Shown here piece after piece: positions 22,573-34,700 of a stretch of 64,000 nt of DNA (position 1 is the first letter of the stretch; the number at the start of each line of letters is the position of its first letter). This stretch comes from Amphibalanus amphitrite (Eukaryota > Arthropoda > Thecostraca > Balanomorpha > Balanidae). The notes beneath the pieces were generated by a model. That model searched no databases. It was not told the origin of the DNA and worked only from the letters and a program-made list of their open reading frames with translations. The stretch spans positions 248,001-312,000 of the forward strand of contig NW_024881563.1 in the NCBI RefSeq assembly GCF_019059575.1. The letters run 5' to 3'. The translations under genes were made by a program, and so were the position numbers.

Positions 22573-22725
22573 TTAAAATGATCGATCTGGAGCGTCAACA
22601 AACGACTGGCCCTATGCCGGCCTGTATCTGTAAAACTATTAGAGGTCGCGAGGATTCGATCCCACACACTTAGGCGTTAGTGTCTTCTGAAACCAACGCT
22701 CTCGTCCTACGTCCTACGTCGTTAA

Positions 22726-23019
22726 CCTTCTCAGGTTAACGACGATCTCTACACGATTGGCACCCGACACGGGCGCCTTGCTGGCCAGTACACCCGCAAC
22801 CAGCTGGACGTCTGCCGCGGTCAGCATCTCCGGCGTGTCGATGTCCCCGACGGCACAGTCAGCGTGCGACAGGCCGCGCGTCTCGCGTCAGGGGGCACCG
22901 GCCAGGGATTTTTGAAGTGCTCATGCAGGAAGATGTGCACAGCACGCTGTACGTGCAGGAAGCATGGCCTAACGTGCAGCAGCCGGTGCCATCGCAGTAC
23001 GCACTGCAATAATAAATAG
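22726..23019 (+). pseudogene. KRBA2/Ginger-like integrase tail fragment (copy 2)
   Basis: Duplicate of 15457-15750 in unit 2, with the same Cys-rich tail and the same TAG stop at 23017-23019. It has no independent evidence beyond copy 1, and no promoter or integrase core nearby. Confidence 0.5.
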
Positions 23020-24102
23020 AACTGACAGCAACGATGTTTCTTAAAATGTGAGGATGAGAGAGAAGGAGTGGGAAATTATAATTAAATTCGAACGTGTTTT
23101 TAATGTCCAAATACATAATGCAGTTTTGTCCGTAATGGCACAATCAAACAAAGACTACACTCATTCGTTTACATGTAATTGTACATCAACCGGGCCTGCC
23201 TATTGACTAGGGCCGGTCTCCGGCTGGTTTTGTTAGGTCTAGTTTCAGGCAGAACATGAACGGCGTTGATGTAGGTACTTGGGAGTTTTTACAGCGTTAA
23301 CTAAACAATGATTTATGCTACAGCCGAGTCTGCAACTCAACCTGGTCGTTACTCAGCATTGTCGTCATCACAGACCTTCAAATCGATCAGCTACAGGCTG
23401 AACAGTGAGTGAACACGTACAGCCCACCGCTAAAGTAATGTAGGGTTTTACCAATCTCAACGGTTGGCTTTGACTGGCGATTGTTTAATGCGGAGTGATC
23501 GAAAAGAAGATGTCAATAGCTAATGTTGCAGCTGCGAGGGTGACGATACATATAAGCTACATTCAAAGTTTCATTGTAGTCTGGCTAATCGTTCCTAGGC
23601 TTCAGAAGCAGAACATACCCATGACTGAAACCCCACATTACTTCTGCTGTGGACTGTACCTATAAGGTATAGGAAGACGTCCAAAAACTGTTGGCCATAG
23701 TATCTGTAGTGGGATCTACGTTCCATGCTGAGGCCTCTTGCACCAAACTACCTAGCTAGGTAAAATCGAAAAACCGGTTTCAGAATAAGCTAATCTAACG
23801 GTGGTAAATTTGCTTGCAATAGCCCAATACATAATCCTACAAGTGCTTGCAAAATTTTGCATGCAAATTGTTACATTGGAGACTTGGACTGGGTATACGA
23901 TGCAAAATAATCCAAGCATTGGTGCAAGAGGATTTTGGTGCAAGAGGCCTCTGGTCAGGCATTTTGCAAAATGCCTAGTCATTTTGTAAAATGGCTAGCC
24001 ATTTTGAAAAAAGCCTGGTTGCGTTCAGTCATTTTTCAAACAGCCGTCTTTTTGTAAAATGCCTAGGCATTTTACAAAATGACTGATTTTCTAAAGTGCC
24101 TG

Positions 24103-24106
<4 letters not shown>

Positions 24107-24186
<80 letters not shown>
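24107..24186. repeat. (TA)n microsatellite at PLE 3' junction (unit 2)
   Basis: Counterpart of 16838-16915, about 40 TA units between AGTGCCTGCAACA and the PLE N-terminal fragment. Confidence 0.95.
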
Positions 24187-24190
<4 letters not shown>

Positions 24191-24341
24191 ATATTTCGGC
24201 AGGATATCTTCTTGAATACAAGTTTTATTAAAAATAACCGCGTTTTTTTGCCTTTTCACGTTTCTTTTGAAGCTTTTCTATCGTTCTTATGGGTGTTTTT
24301 TGCTCAGACGTCAGATCAAAGATAAGATTACCAAGTGACAT
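24187..24341 (-). pseudogene. PLE N-terminus, unit 2 (one-base frameshift)
   Basis: Copy of 16916-17069, but a T run is one base longer (seven against six near 24243), which breaks the frame between the basic helix and FNKTCI. Could be a true indel or a sequencing slip. Confidence 0.7.
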
Positions 24342-24578
24342 TTATATGCATAATTCGACGTTTCAAATAGACACCGCTATCCATTTTCAAGATAACATGG
24401 TTCGCTCGATGCTACGTTTGCAAGCTTCGGTTTGCAATACATAAATGACAATAATAAAATGCAAGTTTGCGCGAGCCTAATTTCCTAAATATCTTACATC
24501 ATACAAACATTCAATCGACGACAATCACATAAATCGCACCGCTGCGGCACAGTAAGTTGTCTGCTCTAACCCATGTTC

Positions 24579-26465
24579 TCATGCTGCTACACTTCCCCAG
24601 AGTAAAAGATTGGAATACTGTTGGACCTGTTTGTTAAGCGTTGGTCGCTTTTCATGTATGTGTAGTGCTTCTAACACTGCTAATTTTCGCTTATCGTGAC
24701 ATGATGTGATGATGGTGGTGTTCTCTGTCAGGTGTTGTCTTGTAAGTGCTGAGCCGTGTTTCTCATGCATGTGTTCTTTTGGTGCTCCATCTCTTAAATG
24801 CATAGTGAGTCTTCTAGAGAGCGAAGTTGTAGTGACACCAATATAGGTTTCTTTACGAAGCCTGCAATCTTCGTGAGGACATGTGAATTGATACACTACA
24901 TTGGTGCACTTCAACTTATCTCTGCTAGAGTTGATGTTGTTTTTCATGACAAGGCTACGTGTTTTCATGTTTTGGTAAAAGATGACCAGTTGTAGTTTTT
25001 GGTTGTCTTGTACACACTTAACATTTTTCTTTACAATGTGCTTAATGACTGTTTCGTCAACCTTGTGGGACGTATTCATGAAGTTTCGATAAAACAATGT
25101 AAGATGCGTCTCTGACTGTGCGCCAGCACCCACTGCGTCACTACGATCCATGTGTTTTTCCAGTTGCGCCTTGATCTCAGCATCTACTGCCCTATTTGAA
25201 TAGCCGTTGTTGACTAAGACTTGTTTGACTCTTGTGAATTCAGAGTGCATCAGGTCATAGGTAGATGAAACCTTAATAGCCCTCCTTACAAATGCTTTGA
25301 TGACACTCTTTTTATACTTATCAGGGCACTCGCTTTTAGCACTCATGACCTGACCTGTGTTTGTAGGCTTGCGAAAAACACTTGTTGTGAACTTATTTTC
25401 CTCCACAGTAACGCTAACGTCTAAAAAGGCTAACGTTTTGTCGATACTTTTCTCAAAAGTGTACCGGAGTACAGAGTTCGCTTCAAGACCTGCTATTACT
25501 CTTTGTAAATGCTCATCGTCCTGTACCTCTACAAAAATATCATCAACGTATCTGCAGTACGTTGTTGGGACCGGACAAACTTCGCTCAGTGTTTTGTTTT
25601 CAACAAAGCACATGTAAAAATTCGCAAAGAGAGGCCCCAGGGGTGAACCCATTGCCACACCCTCTTTTTGGACATATAATTTTCCATCGGGACCACTTAA
25701 TGGGCATTCAGTAGTGCACGCACGGAGAAGTTTTTCGAGAATCTTTTTGGGCAGTTTCAGCGGGGGTAGACCAGTGCTGCGCTTGTCGTACACCTCATCA
25801 AGAATGATTTTGATGGTGTCCTCTACGGGAACGTTGGTAAAGAGACTCTCTACGTCGATCGAAGCTATGTTTCCCTGTGGCTTTTTGGCACGCAAGATGT
25901 CTAGAAACTCTTCAACAGATTCAATGGAATGTTGTGCGGGTATGTATGGCTTCAAAAGAGTGTTAAGTCGCTTGGATAATCCATATGTTGGTGTGTGAAT
26001 CTGCGAAATGATTGGCCTAAGTGGTTTGCCTGGCTTATGTACTTTAACATTGCCATATGCATAGCCTGGTGAGTACTCACCGGATATTTTGACAAAATGC
26101 ACACCGCCATTCACCGCATTAGCACTGTCAATGATACGGTTCACCTTAGCTTTCAGTGCGTCGGTGGGGTCCTTTTTGATAGGTTTGAATTTTGTTTCAT
26201 CGCCAATAGTTTCTTGCATCTTTTGAAGGTAGTCATTCCGGTCAAGGATAACGAACACTGAAGACTTGTCCGCTCTTCGGATGATGATTCTTTCATCTTC
26301 CCTGAGCTGCTTTGCTGCTTCACGTAGTTCCTTTGTCAATATCTTGCTTTTAGAGTTGCCGCGCAGTTTTGCACCTTCTCCGATGAGCTCATTCCGGAGG
26401 CTGGGGTTAACTTGCACTTTCTTTTCTTTTTCAAGCCTAAGAATATCTTGGTAAAGTAGCTCTAA
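24579..26465 (-). CDS. Penelope-like RT-GIY-YIG protein, 5'-truncated (unit 2)
   Basis: Duplicate of 17307-19193: same 628-codon open frame, same RT motifs with YVDD, same C-terminal GIY-YIG domain, same lack of an initiating ATG because of the head-to-head junction at 26468-26481. I saw no amino-acid difference from the unit 1 copy, which argues that the duplication is recent or an assembly product. Confidence 0.88.
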   Translation of the reverse strand, partial: LELLYQDILRLEKEKKVQVNPSLRNELIGEGAKLRGNSKSKILTKELREAAKQLREDERIIIRRADKSSVFVILDRNDYLQKMQETIGDETKFKPIKKDPTDALKAKVNRIIDSANAVNGGVHFVKISGEYSPGYAYGNVKVHKPGKPLRPIISQIHTPTYGLSKRLNTLLKPYIPAQHSIESVEEFLDILRAKKPQGNIASIDVESLFTNVPVEDTIKIILDEVYDKRSTGLPPLKLPKKILEKLLRACTTECPLSGPDGKLYVQKEGVAMGSPLGPLFANFYMCFVENKTLSEVCPVPTTYCRYVDDIFVEVQDDEHLQRVIAGLEANSVLRYTFEKSIDKTLAFLDVSVTVEENKFTTSVFRKPTNTGQVMSAKSECPDKYKKSVIKAFVRRAIKVSSTYDLMHSEFTRVKQVLVNNGYSNRAVDAEIKAQLEKHMDRSDAVGAGAQSETHLTLFYRNFMNTSHKVDETVIKHIVKKNVKCVQDNQKLQLVIFYQNMKTRSLVMKNNINSSRDKLKCTNVVYQFTCPHEDCRLRKETYIGVTTTSLSRRLTMHLRDGAPKEHMHEKHGSALTRQHLTENTTIITSCHDKRKLAVLEALHIHEKRPTLNKQVQQYSNLLLWGSVAA

Positions 26466-26483
26466 TTCTACCTTCTTTTTTAA

Positions 26484-28199
26484 TTAGAGCTACTTTACCA
26501 AGATATTCTTAGGCTTGAAAAAGAAAAGAAAGTGCAAGTTAACCCCAGCCTCCGGAATGAGCTCATCGGAGAAGGTGCAAAACTGCGCGGCAACTCTAAA
26601 AGCAAGATATTGACAAAGGAACTACGTGAAGCAGCAAAGCAGCTCAGGGAAGATGAAAGAATCATCATCCGAAGAGCGGACAAGTCTTCAGTGTTCGTTA
26701 TCCTTGACCGGAATGACTACCTTCAAAAGATGCAAGAAACTATTGGCGATGAAACAAAATTCAAACCTATCAAAAAGGACCCCACCGACGCACTGAAAGC
26801 TAAGGTGAACCGTATCATTGACAGTGCTAATGCGGTGAATGGCGGTGTGCATTTTGTCAAAATATCCGGTGAGTACTCACCAGGCTATGCATATGGCAAT
26901 GTTAAAGTACATAAGCCAGGCAAACCACTTAGGCCAATCATTTCGCAGATTCACACACCAACATATGGATTATCCAAGCGACTTAACACTCTTTTGAAGC
27001 CATACATACCCGCACAACATTCCATTGAATCTGTTGAAGAGTTTCTAGACATCTTGCGTGCCAAAAAGCCACAGGGAAACATAGCTTCGATCGACGTAGA
27101 GAGTCTCTTTACCAACGTTCCCGTAGAGGACACCATCAAAATCATTCTTGATGAGGTGTACGACAAGCGCAGCACTGGTCTACCCCCGCTGAAACTGCCC
27201 AAAAAGATTCTCGAAAAACTTCTCCGTGCGTGCACTACTGAATGCCCATTAAGTGGTCCCGATGGAAAATTATATGTCCAAAAAGAGGGTGTGGCAATGG
27301 GTTCACCCCTGGGGCCTCTCTTTGCGAATTTTTACATGTGCTTTGTTGAAAACAAAACACTGAGCGAAGTTTGTCCGGTCCCAACAACGTACTGCAGATA
27401 CGTTGATGATATTTTTGTAGAGGTACAGGACGATGAGCATTTACAAAGAGTAATAGCAGGTCTTGAAGCGAACTCTGTACTCCGGTACACTTTTGAGAAA
27501 AGTATCGACAAAACGTTAGCCTTTTTAGACGTTAGCGTTACTGTGGAGGAAAATAAGTTCACAACAAGTGTTTTTCGCAAGCCTACAAACACAGGTCAGG
27601 TCATGAGTGCTAAAAGCGAGTGCCCTGATAAGTATAAAAAGAGTGTCATCAAAGCATTTGTAAGGAGGGCTATTAAGGTTTCATCTACCTATGACCTGAT
27701 GCACTCTGAATTCACAAGAGTCAAACAAATCTTAGTCAACAACGGCTATTCAAATAGGGCAGTAGATGCTGAGATCAAGGCGCAACTGGAAAAACACATG
27801 GATCGTAGTGACGCAGTGGGTGCTGGCGCACAGTCAGAGACGCATCTTACATTGTTTTATCGAAACTTCATGAATACGTCCCACAAGGTTGACGAAACAG
27901 TCATTAAGCACATTGTAAAGAAAAATGTTAAGTGTGTACAAGACAACCAAAAACTACAACTGGTCATCTTTTACCAAAACATGAAAACACGTAGCCTTGT
28001 CATGAAAAACAACATCAACTCTAGCAGATAAGTTGAAGTGCACCAATGTAGTGTATCAATTCACATGTCCTCACGAAGATTGCAGGCTTCGTAAAGAAAC
28101 CTATATTGGTGTCACTACAACTTCGCTCTCTAGAAGACTCACTATGCATTTAAGAGATGGAGCACCAAAAGAACACATGCATGAGAAACACGGCTCAGC
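26484..28199 (+). pseudogene. Penelope-like element plus-strand arm, frameshifted and split by BEL (5' part)
   Basis: Mirror arm of unit 2. The frame is open through RT and into the linker, then a 2-bp deletion (AGCAGATAAG where the minus copies have AGCAGAGATAAG) creates a stop at 28029-28031. The GIY-YIG start (VVYQFTCP, YIGVTTTSLSRRL) continues in another frame from 28033 and is cut at 28199 by the BEL/Pao LTR. The remainder resumes at 38134. Confidence 0.9.
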
Positions 28200-28714
28200 T
28201 GTAGGAATTAATGAATAATTCGAACACGGAAAATGATGGAAAGGAAAAAAGTGATGCCACTGCGAGGCCGGGCTTACCTGGGTAGTTGTCTGTCGGTTTG
28301 GCCTCTGTGATTATTTGTGTCACTGCAGTATCCTCTCTTGAGTATGACAGGACACCACGAGTAGTGGCATTGAGGTAGGTAGTCGTAGTTCAAGTTTGAA
28401 AGTATTTGAGCGCACTGCACTGCCGTTTATCACTGCACGCGCGCGACCCATTCGAGACCAGAGCAGACTGGACGTCTGGCTCGGGCAAGGTCAGCGACCG
28501 CTGACCCGGTCGCCCCGGGCGGCAGTCCTCTGAGCCGGCCAATCAGCTGGCAGCCCTGCGTCTGACGTGGCCGCCGCTCCACTGGGCCGGCCGCTCCTCC
28601 CCTACCCGCCCGGCCCCCCACAAGTGGCGATAGGAAGAGAGGGGAGGTCGGCAATGGCGTTGGGATAATGAATGATTGCATATATGAGATATTGTGGAAT
28701 TGCAATTTCTCACA
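28200..28714 (-). repeat. BEL/Pao 3' LTR
   Basis: On the plus strand begins TGTAGGAATTA and ends TTTCTCACA. In element orientation it follows a polypurine tract (complement of 28715-28725) and starts TGTGAGAAAT. Pairs with 37611-38129. Confidence 0.93.
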
Positions 28715-28725
28715 CCCTCCCGCGG
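28715..28725 (-). promoter_or_regulatory. BEL/Pao polypurine tract
   Basis: Minus-strand CCGCGGGAGGG directly abuts the first TG of the 3' LTR, the place where plus-strand synthesis is primed in LTR elements. It is moderately purine-rich; position rather than sequence makes the case. Confidence 0.55.
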
Positions 28726-28770
28726 ACTGATGCTAAACAACGTTTAGCATACATGTTTGAGAAGCATGCT

Positions 28771-31700
28771 CTAGATGCTTCCAGTACGAAGGAGAGACTT
28801 GATGAGTTCGTCTTGTTTGACCGCAGCTTGTCGCTTTGGACGCCTGGTCACTTCTTCCTGCGCCTTTTCAACACCATCTTGGACCTGCTGGCAAGTTGAG
28901 TCGGCCTGCTGTTCATCGTTCAGGACACGGCGACCAGTGTGCGTGCTGTGAATCTCAAGTGGGTACAGCTGAGAGATGGAATACCTTTCTGTACGTCCAG
29001 CACTAGTTTTCAAGAGAACTTGGCGGACATGGCCATCATCTCCGTACAACAGCTGCATAACTCGTCCCATGAGCCAGAACATTCTTGGTCGGTTCTTCGT
29101 ATTGATGAGGACGATGTCACCTACAGCTATCTTGTCTTGCCATTCTGTCTGGAACAAATCTCGAGTGTTCTCGCGCAAACTGAGCAAGTAGTCGCTGTAC
29201 CACATGCTCTTGTAGCGATCTTGAAGTTTCTGTTGCTCTTGAAGAGTCTTGTTGAGCTGCTGGTGAGAGTCGTCGGGTGTTGAAGTCCACAGAGGATCAT
29301 CATCGACAGAGCACTCAACGAGTCGCAGTCTCGGGTTGGTGTGAAGCTTGAGTATTTTGTTTGGCGTGAGGGGTTCAATGTCGTCCAGCTTGCTGTGAAC
29401 GTAGGTAATTGGGCGACAGTTCACCATGTTCTGTATCTCACTAAGCTGAGTGAGAAGCTCGAAGTAGTTAAGTTTGGCCTTGCCTACACTCTTGTACAAG
29501 CATTGTTTCACCGTCTTGATCTGGCGCTCGTATACGCCACCAACCCAGCTTGCGTACACGGGGATGGTGCGATGTTGAATCTTGTGCTGTCTCAGGTGTT
29601 CTTCAAATTCATCAGACGTGAAAATATTGTTAAGAACTTTCTGACTTGCCAAGAACTGCTTTGCGTTGTCCGTGAACAAGAAGTCAGGGACACAATACAT
29701 GCTGCAAAACCGTCTGAATGACTGTAAAAACGAGTTCAATGCGAGGTCGGGGACCAGGTCTAGGTGCACAGACCGAATTGCAAGGCAAGTGTACAACACA
29801 ATGTACATCTTTTTCATGTTCCCATCTTCGTCTGCGACAAAAATGTGTCCTGTGTAGTCAATCGCAGTGTTGCTGTATGGCTTGATGAAAGAGACTCGCT
29901 CTCTTGGGAGGTTTGTCATCTTCGGGTAGTCAAAGGCAAGAGCGTTCAGCTTCTTGCACGTGATGCAGTCTTTGAGGACACGCTTCACAACTTGCCGTCC
30001 ACTTGGGATCCAGAATCCTCTCTCCCGCAGCTCGGTCAGAGTTGTACCGACTCCCAGGTGCTTGCAGCGCCGGTGCTGCTCTTCAATCATGAGATCAGTC
30101 AACCGGTGTTTCTTGGAGAGAAGAATGGGATTGTGGACTGCATAGGAGTACATGTTGAGTTTCGATAGTCTCCCTCTGCATCTCACGATTCCTGTTCCGT
30201 CAATGAACCCATTCAGGTCATTCAGCAGCTTGGGGACTGATGTTCTGGAGGTGTTGTCTTTTGAGGCTCTCAAGTAACCGAGCTCTTGAGCGAAGGACTG
30301 TTCTTGCATGATCTTGAGCCAGTATCTCTCTGATTGTTCTCTGGCATCAGCTTTCTTGTGTCTCAACTTGTTGACGAAGTGAAACACTCGTGCTGTCACA
30401 CCATGTAACTTGCGCAGCGATGAAAAGTCTTCGATGTTCAGAATCGGCTGCAGCGCTGGTTGCCGTTCACTTTCCTCAATCCTGACTTGCTGATGCTGTA
30501 GTTCAACAGCACTTCTTGCTTCGTCCGATAGACAGAAGAGTGGACTTGTTGGCCACAGTTCTGGTTCCTCACAGAGCCAGTCAGGTCCGTGAAGCCAGAG
30601 GGGCAGTTTCTTGTTGAACTCTCTGGTGGTCAGGCCGCGCGTCAGCATGTCGGCTACGTTCGATGTTGTGGTGACATAATGATGAGTGATGTTGCAGTTG
30701 TGTTTCTTCTGAAGTTTCGCCCTCATAGATGCGATGTCTTCCAGTCGGTTTGATGTAAACTTGCTCTTTGACTTGCAGCCTGAGGTCAACCACTCGAGCA
30801 CCACCTGAGCATCGCTCCAGACGTAGACGTGTTCTGTGGATGTGGCCAGAGAGTCCAGTATGACTGGCACACACTTCAGGGCAAGAAAGACTGCAAGCAG
30901 TTCCAGCTGGGGAATGCTCTTGTTGTCTGGTGCGAGCTTGCTTTTCGCAAAGATCAGCTGAGGTTCAGAGTTTTCTTGCTTCATGTAGCAAGCGAATCCG
31001 TAGCAAGACTTGCTTCCGTCACAGAAGAGATGGAGTTCAGTTGGTTGGTTGTTTTCTGTGCTGATCGTTTTTCTTGGAAACTTCAGATCGCGCAGTGCAT
31101 TGAGATCTTCCTTCAGTTTCATCCATTCTCTGTACACTTCGAGTGACACGTCTTCGTCCCATGCTGTGCCATCTTTCCAGACCTGCTTCATGAGGAGTCT
31201 TCCTCTGATGGTCACAGGAAGCACAAGAGAAAGAGGGTCAAAGATCTTGCTGATGTTACTCAGCAGTTGTCTCTTGGTGATGCTGTGATCCTTTTCTTCG
31301 AAGATGAAGTCAGCAAGCATCATTTCATCTTCCTTGGTGTCGTACATGTACCCCAGCACCTTCTCCGCTGGGGCCTCATGCTGGTGAAGGGTTCCTTCTG
31401 ATGTCATGATGTCAACCAGTGAAGGATGGTTAGACATCCAGCTGCGGAGGTTGAAGCCTCCTTCGTTCATGATCTGTCTGGCATCTTCGTAGATGTCAAC
31501 AAGTTTCTGTTGATTTGAAGTTGTGAAGATAAAGTTGTCAACATACAACGACTCCTTCAGTGCGATCGCAGCCAACGCGTGTTCATACTTCTGCAGATGA
31601 AGCTGTATGATGTGATTGAGAATGAATGGAGAGCAGTTCAGTCCGAAGAGGATGGTTCGAAAACGGTACATCTTCATCCCGTCGTCAGTCTCCCAGAGGA

Positions 31701-34700
31701 AGCAGAACCTGTCCTTGTCCTCTTCATACTTCAAGTAGATTTGGAGAAAGGCCTTCTCAATATCAGCAAGAAGAACGTGATTGTTTGTTCGGAATCGCAT
31801 GAGAAGTTGTACGAGGTCGTTCAACAGATCGATCCCTCCGAAGCATGCCTCGTTGAGAGAGGGCTGGTTGCCCGTCTTCAGACTGCAGTTGAATACTGGA
31901 CGTATTTTCGTCGTGGTTTGCTCGTCAGTCTTCACCACAGGATGGTGTGGAATGAAGACTCTCTGGTTTGATGTTGGTTCTTTGGGATTGATTTCTTCAA
32001 TTATGCCGTCTCCAAGCTGTTGCTCGAAAACTGCCGTGTATGAGTCAGCGAGCTGTCGCTTGATTAGCTTTTGGCGAACTTTCTTCATAGTTGCAAATGC
32101 TACATCGTAGTTGGTTGGCACTTGTGAAACCATGTCGTAGAACGGCACTTTGACAAAGTATTTCCCATCCTTGAACTCTACTTCTTCAGTAAAGCTGTCC
32201 ACCAGCCGCTTTTCTTGAGCTGATATACTTTCATCACTTTCTTTGATGCCCAAGCTCTCAACGCTGAACAAGTGTTCGATCTGGAGATCCACGTCACTAT
32301 CAGTGGACATGTGAGCCAGTGGGTGGAAGTATGAAGTCTTCGGATGCAGCGTTGCATTCACCATCAGTTCAATGCGAGGCGACTGGTCAGCTACATCAGC
32401 AGCGCCGTCAATGAGCGACGACTGGTTGTCGGATGCAGATGACTGTTTCGACGTTTCATCTGTTTGCGATTCTACCGTCGAGGCCAGTGTTTGATCATTT
32501 TGTTGTGTGTCTGTCGATGTGTGCAAAACACAATCGTAGTGTTCGTTTGTTTGTGTTTGTTGGGTTTGTGTTTGTGTTTGTGTTTGTGCTGGAGTTTGAG
32601 TTTGTTGTTCACTGGTCTGACTGACAGCGTCGTCATCCTCCGCCTGTTTCTCATGAGCCAGACTGCAGTGTGTTTGTGTTTGTTTAGTTTGTAGATGTGA
32701 GTAGTCTGCTGCCAGATGCTTCACATCTTGCATCTGTTGAACTTCTTTTGAAGACTCGTTTCTGTCCGTCGCGACCGATTGCAGCGTGGTCTGAACGTCT
32801 TGCTGTCCGTGGCTGGTGCTAGATGTCTGCTCGCTTCCGCTTGTATGTGATGGTGGCGAGTTCACACCGCTTCCACCAAACTTGTCATCTCTGTCCGGTT
32901 TCCTGGATGACCCCGGTGCGCCCCTGTTGGGTTCATGATCCTGTCGATCACTTTTGTCTTTGTCTCCTGCCGCAGTCTCTTGAAGCTCATCTTCAAAGTA
33001 GCTGTCGACTCTCCCGAAGAGAATGTAGCCATCTCGCACCTCCAAGGCCGTTCCGAGCGCGAGGTCTACAGTCTTCAGTGGCTTGAGCGCTCCAATGATG
33101 TCCGATCCGAGCAGACAATCGAAGTCGCCAACGGTGTCTGAAGTGATGTCGTTGAAGAACGAGTCCGCGAGACGAGCCCCATTGGCCTGGAATTGCTCAA
33201 CCAGAGACTTGATTCCGGGAACTTCGTACTCCAGATTCATAGCTGGATCCACCAAGAAGGTGTGTCTGGCGGTGGAATCAGGCGTGAAGATGACATCACA
33301 GGTGACCGAGCTGTAACTCAGTTCCTTGACGCCGATGCACGTCTTCACGTTGAAGCACGTCTTTGGAGTGCTCAAGTCGAAGCCTAGCTTCCTTGCCAGA
33401 TCTTCGCTGATGTAGGAAGCCTGAGAGCCGTAGTCAATCATGCATCTGACGAGTTCGCATGTCTTCTGGTCGTTGACGTGCATGATGACCGACATCGATG
33501 GTAGTATGACAGTCTGCCCCTTGTTTATGTTGTTGCACATGAGTGTCAAGCCGCTCTGAAGCATGGTGTGCTGTTCATCGGTGTTCACACACACTGCCGA
33601 AATGTGTTGCTTGCTGCCACACATGGTGCACGGGTATCGCAGTCCAGCAGCCTGACTTTTGCAGTCCGAGAGCTGGTGAGCACCACTGCACTTAGTGCAG
33701 AGCTTCAGCTCTTTCAGCCGTCGAACTCTCGACTGTGGTGTCGTGTACTTGGCACACTTCAACATGGAATGAGCTCCTTCGCATAGCTTGCATGGTTTAA
33801 ACTTGTTTGCTGTTGGTTGTTGCTGTGGTCCGGATGTAGAGTTTGCACCTGCGGACTTTTTCACAGTTTCTGTTCCAGTTTGAAATCTCTGTAAAGTTGA
33901 CTTCACAGACGTAGCTCCTGGTTGTTCATGACCACGAGAGAGACGAGATTTCTCTGTCTTTGGTCTGGCTCCCGGAGTCTCTTTTGTTTCTTGATGTTTT
34001 GCTGGTGCAGACGTCTTCATCAGTGACTTGATAACCGTGTTGTAGTTGTCCATTAGTTGCTTTGTTGAGGGGAAGTCAGTCTGCAGAATGCTGCTCAACT
34101 TCAGCTTGAAGTTCGTGGGGAGCTTCTCGCAGATCATGAAGCTGACGATCTTGCTGCCCAGAGTGTCATCCTCAAGAGCGTTGTAGCCGAATGCTTTCAG
34201 CTCGTACACTGAAGCGCGGGCCGTGTTGAAGAATGCTCGTATCGCCGGGAAGTCTTTTGCTGATGGCGACTTGAGGTTGTGAAGTTTCCTGATGTGTTCC
34301 TCTACAATGATGTCTGTGTCCAGGTATTCTTCGGTCAAGAACTTCCTGGCAAGTGCGTAGTTCTGTTCATCGTTTGACAGATGTTTGATTGTATCTAAGG
34401 CGTTTCCACGAAGGTAGCTCTTCAGATACATCAGCTTGGCGGAGTTGCTGTACGCTGCGTTGTTTCCCACGAGGTCATCGTACATGTGCAGGAAATCATT
34501 GAATGACATCACATCATCTTGTGATCCAGAAAATAGTGGCATTTTCAACTTCTGAATGTCTGGCTGTGTGATGTAGGTTTTGTTGACTGCAGCTTCTTCT
34601 TTGACGTTCTTCGCTGAACCAGAGGTAAAAGCAAAGTACGCCTTCTTGGTGGTTGAGTATACTTCGTAGACTGCATCCATCCAGGCATCTTCATATTCCA

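Larger units (their letters stand above)
21083..28199. repeat. Tandem segmental duplication, unit 2 (continues after BEL at 38134)
   Basis: Second copy of the 7.27-kb block, offset 7268-7272 from unit 1. It differs from unit 1 in having the PLE plus-strand arm continue past the point where unit 1 has (TA)n, in a 2-bp deletion in that arm, and in the BEL insertion at 28199/28200. Confidence 0.85.
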
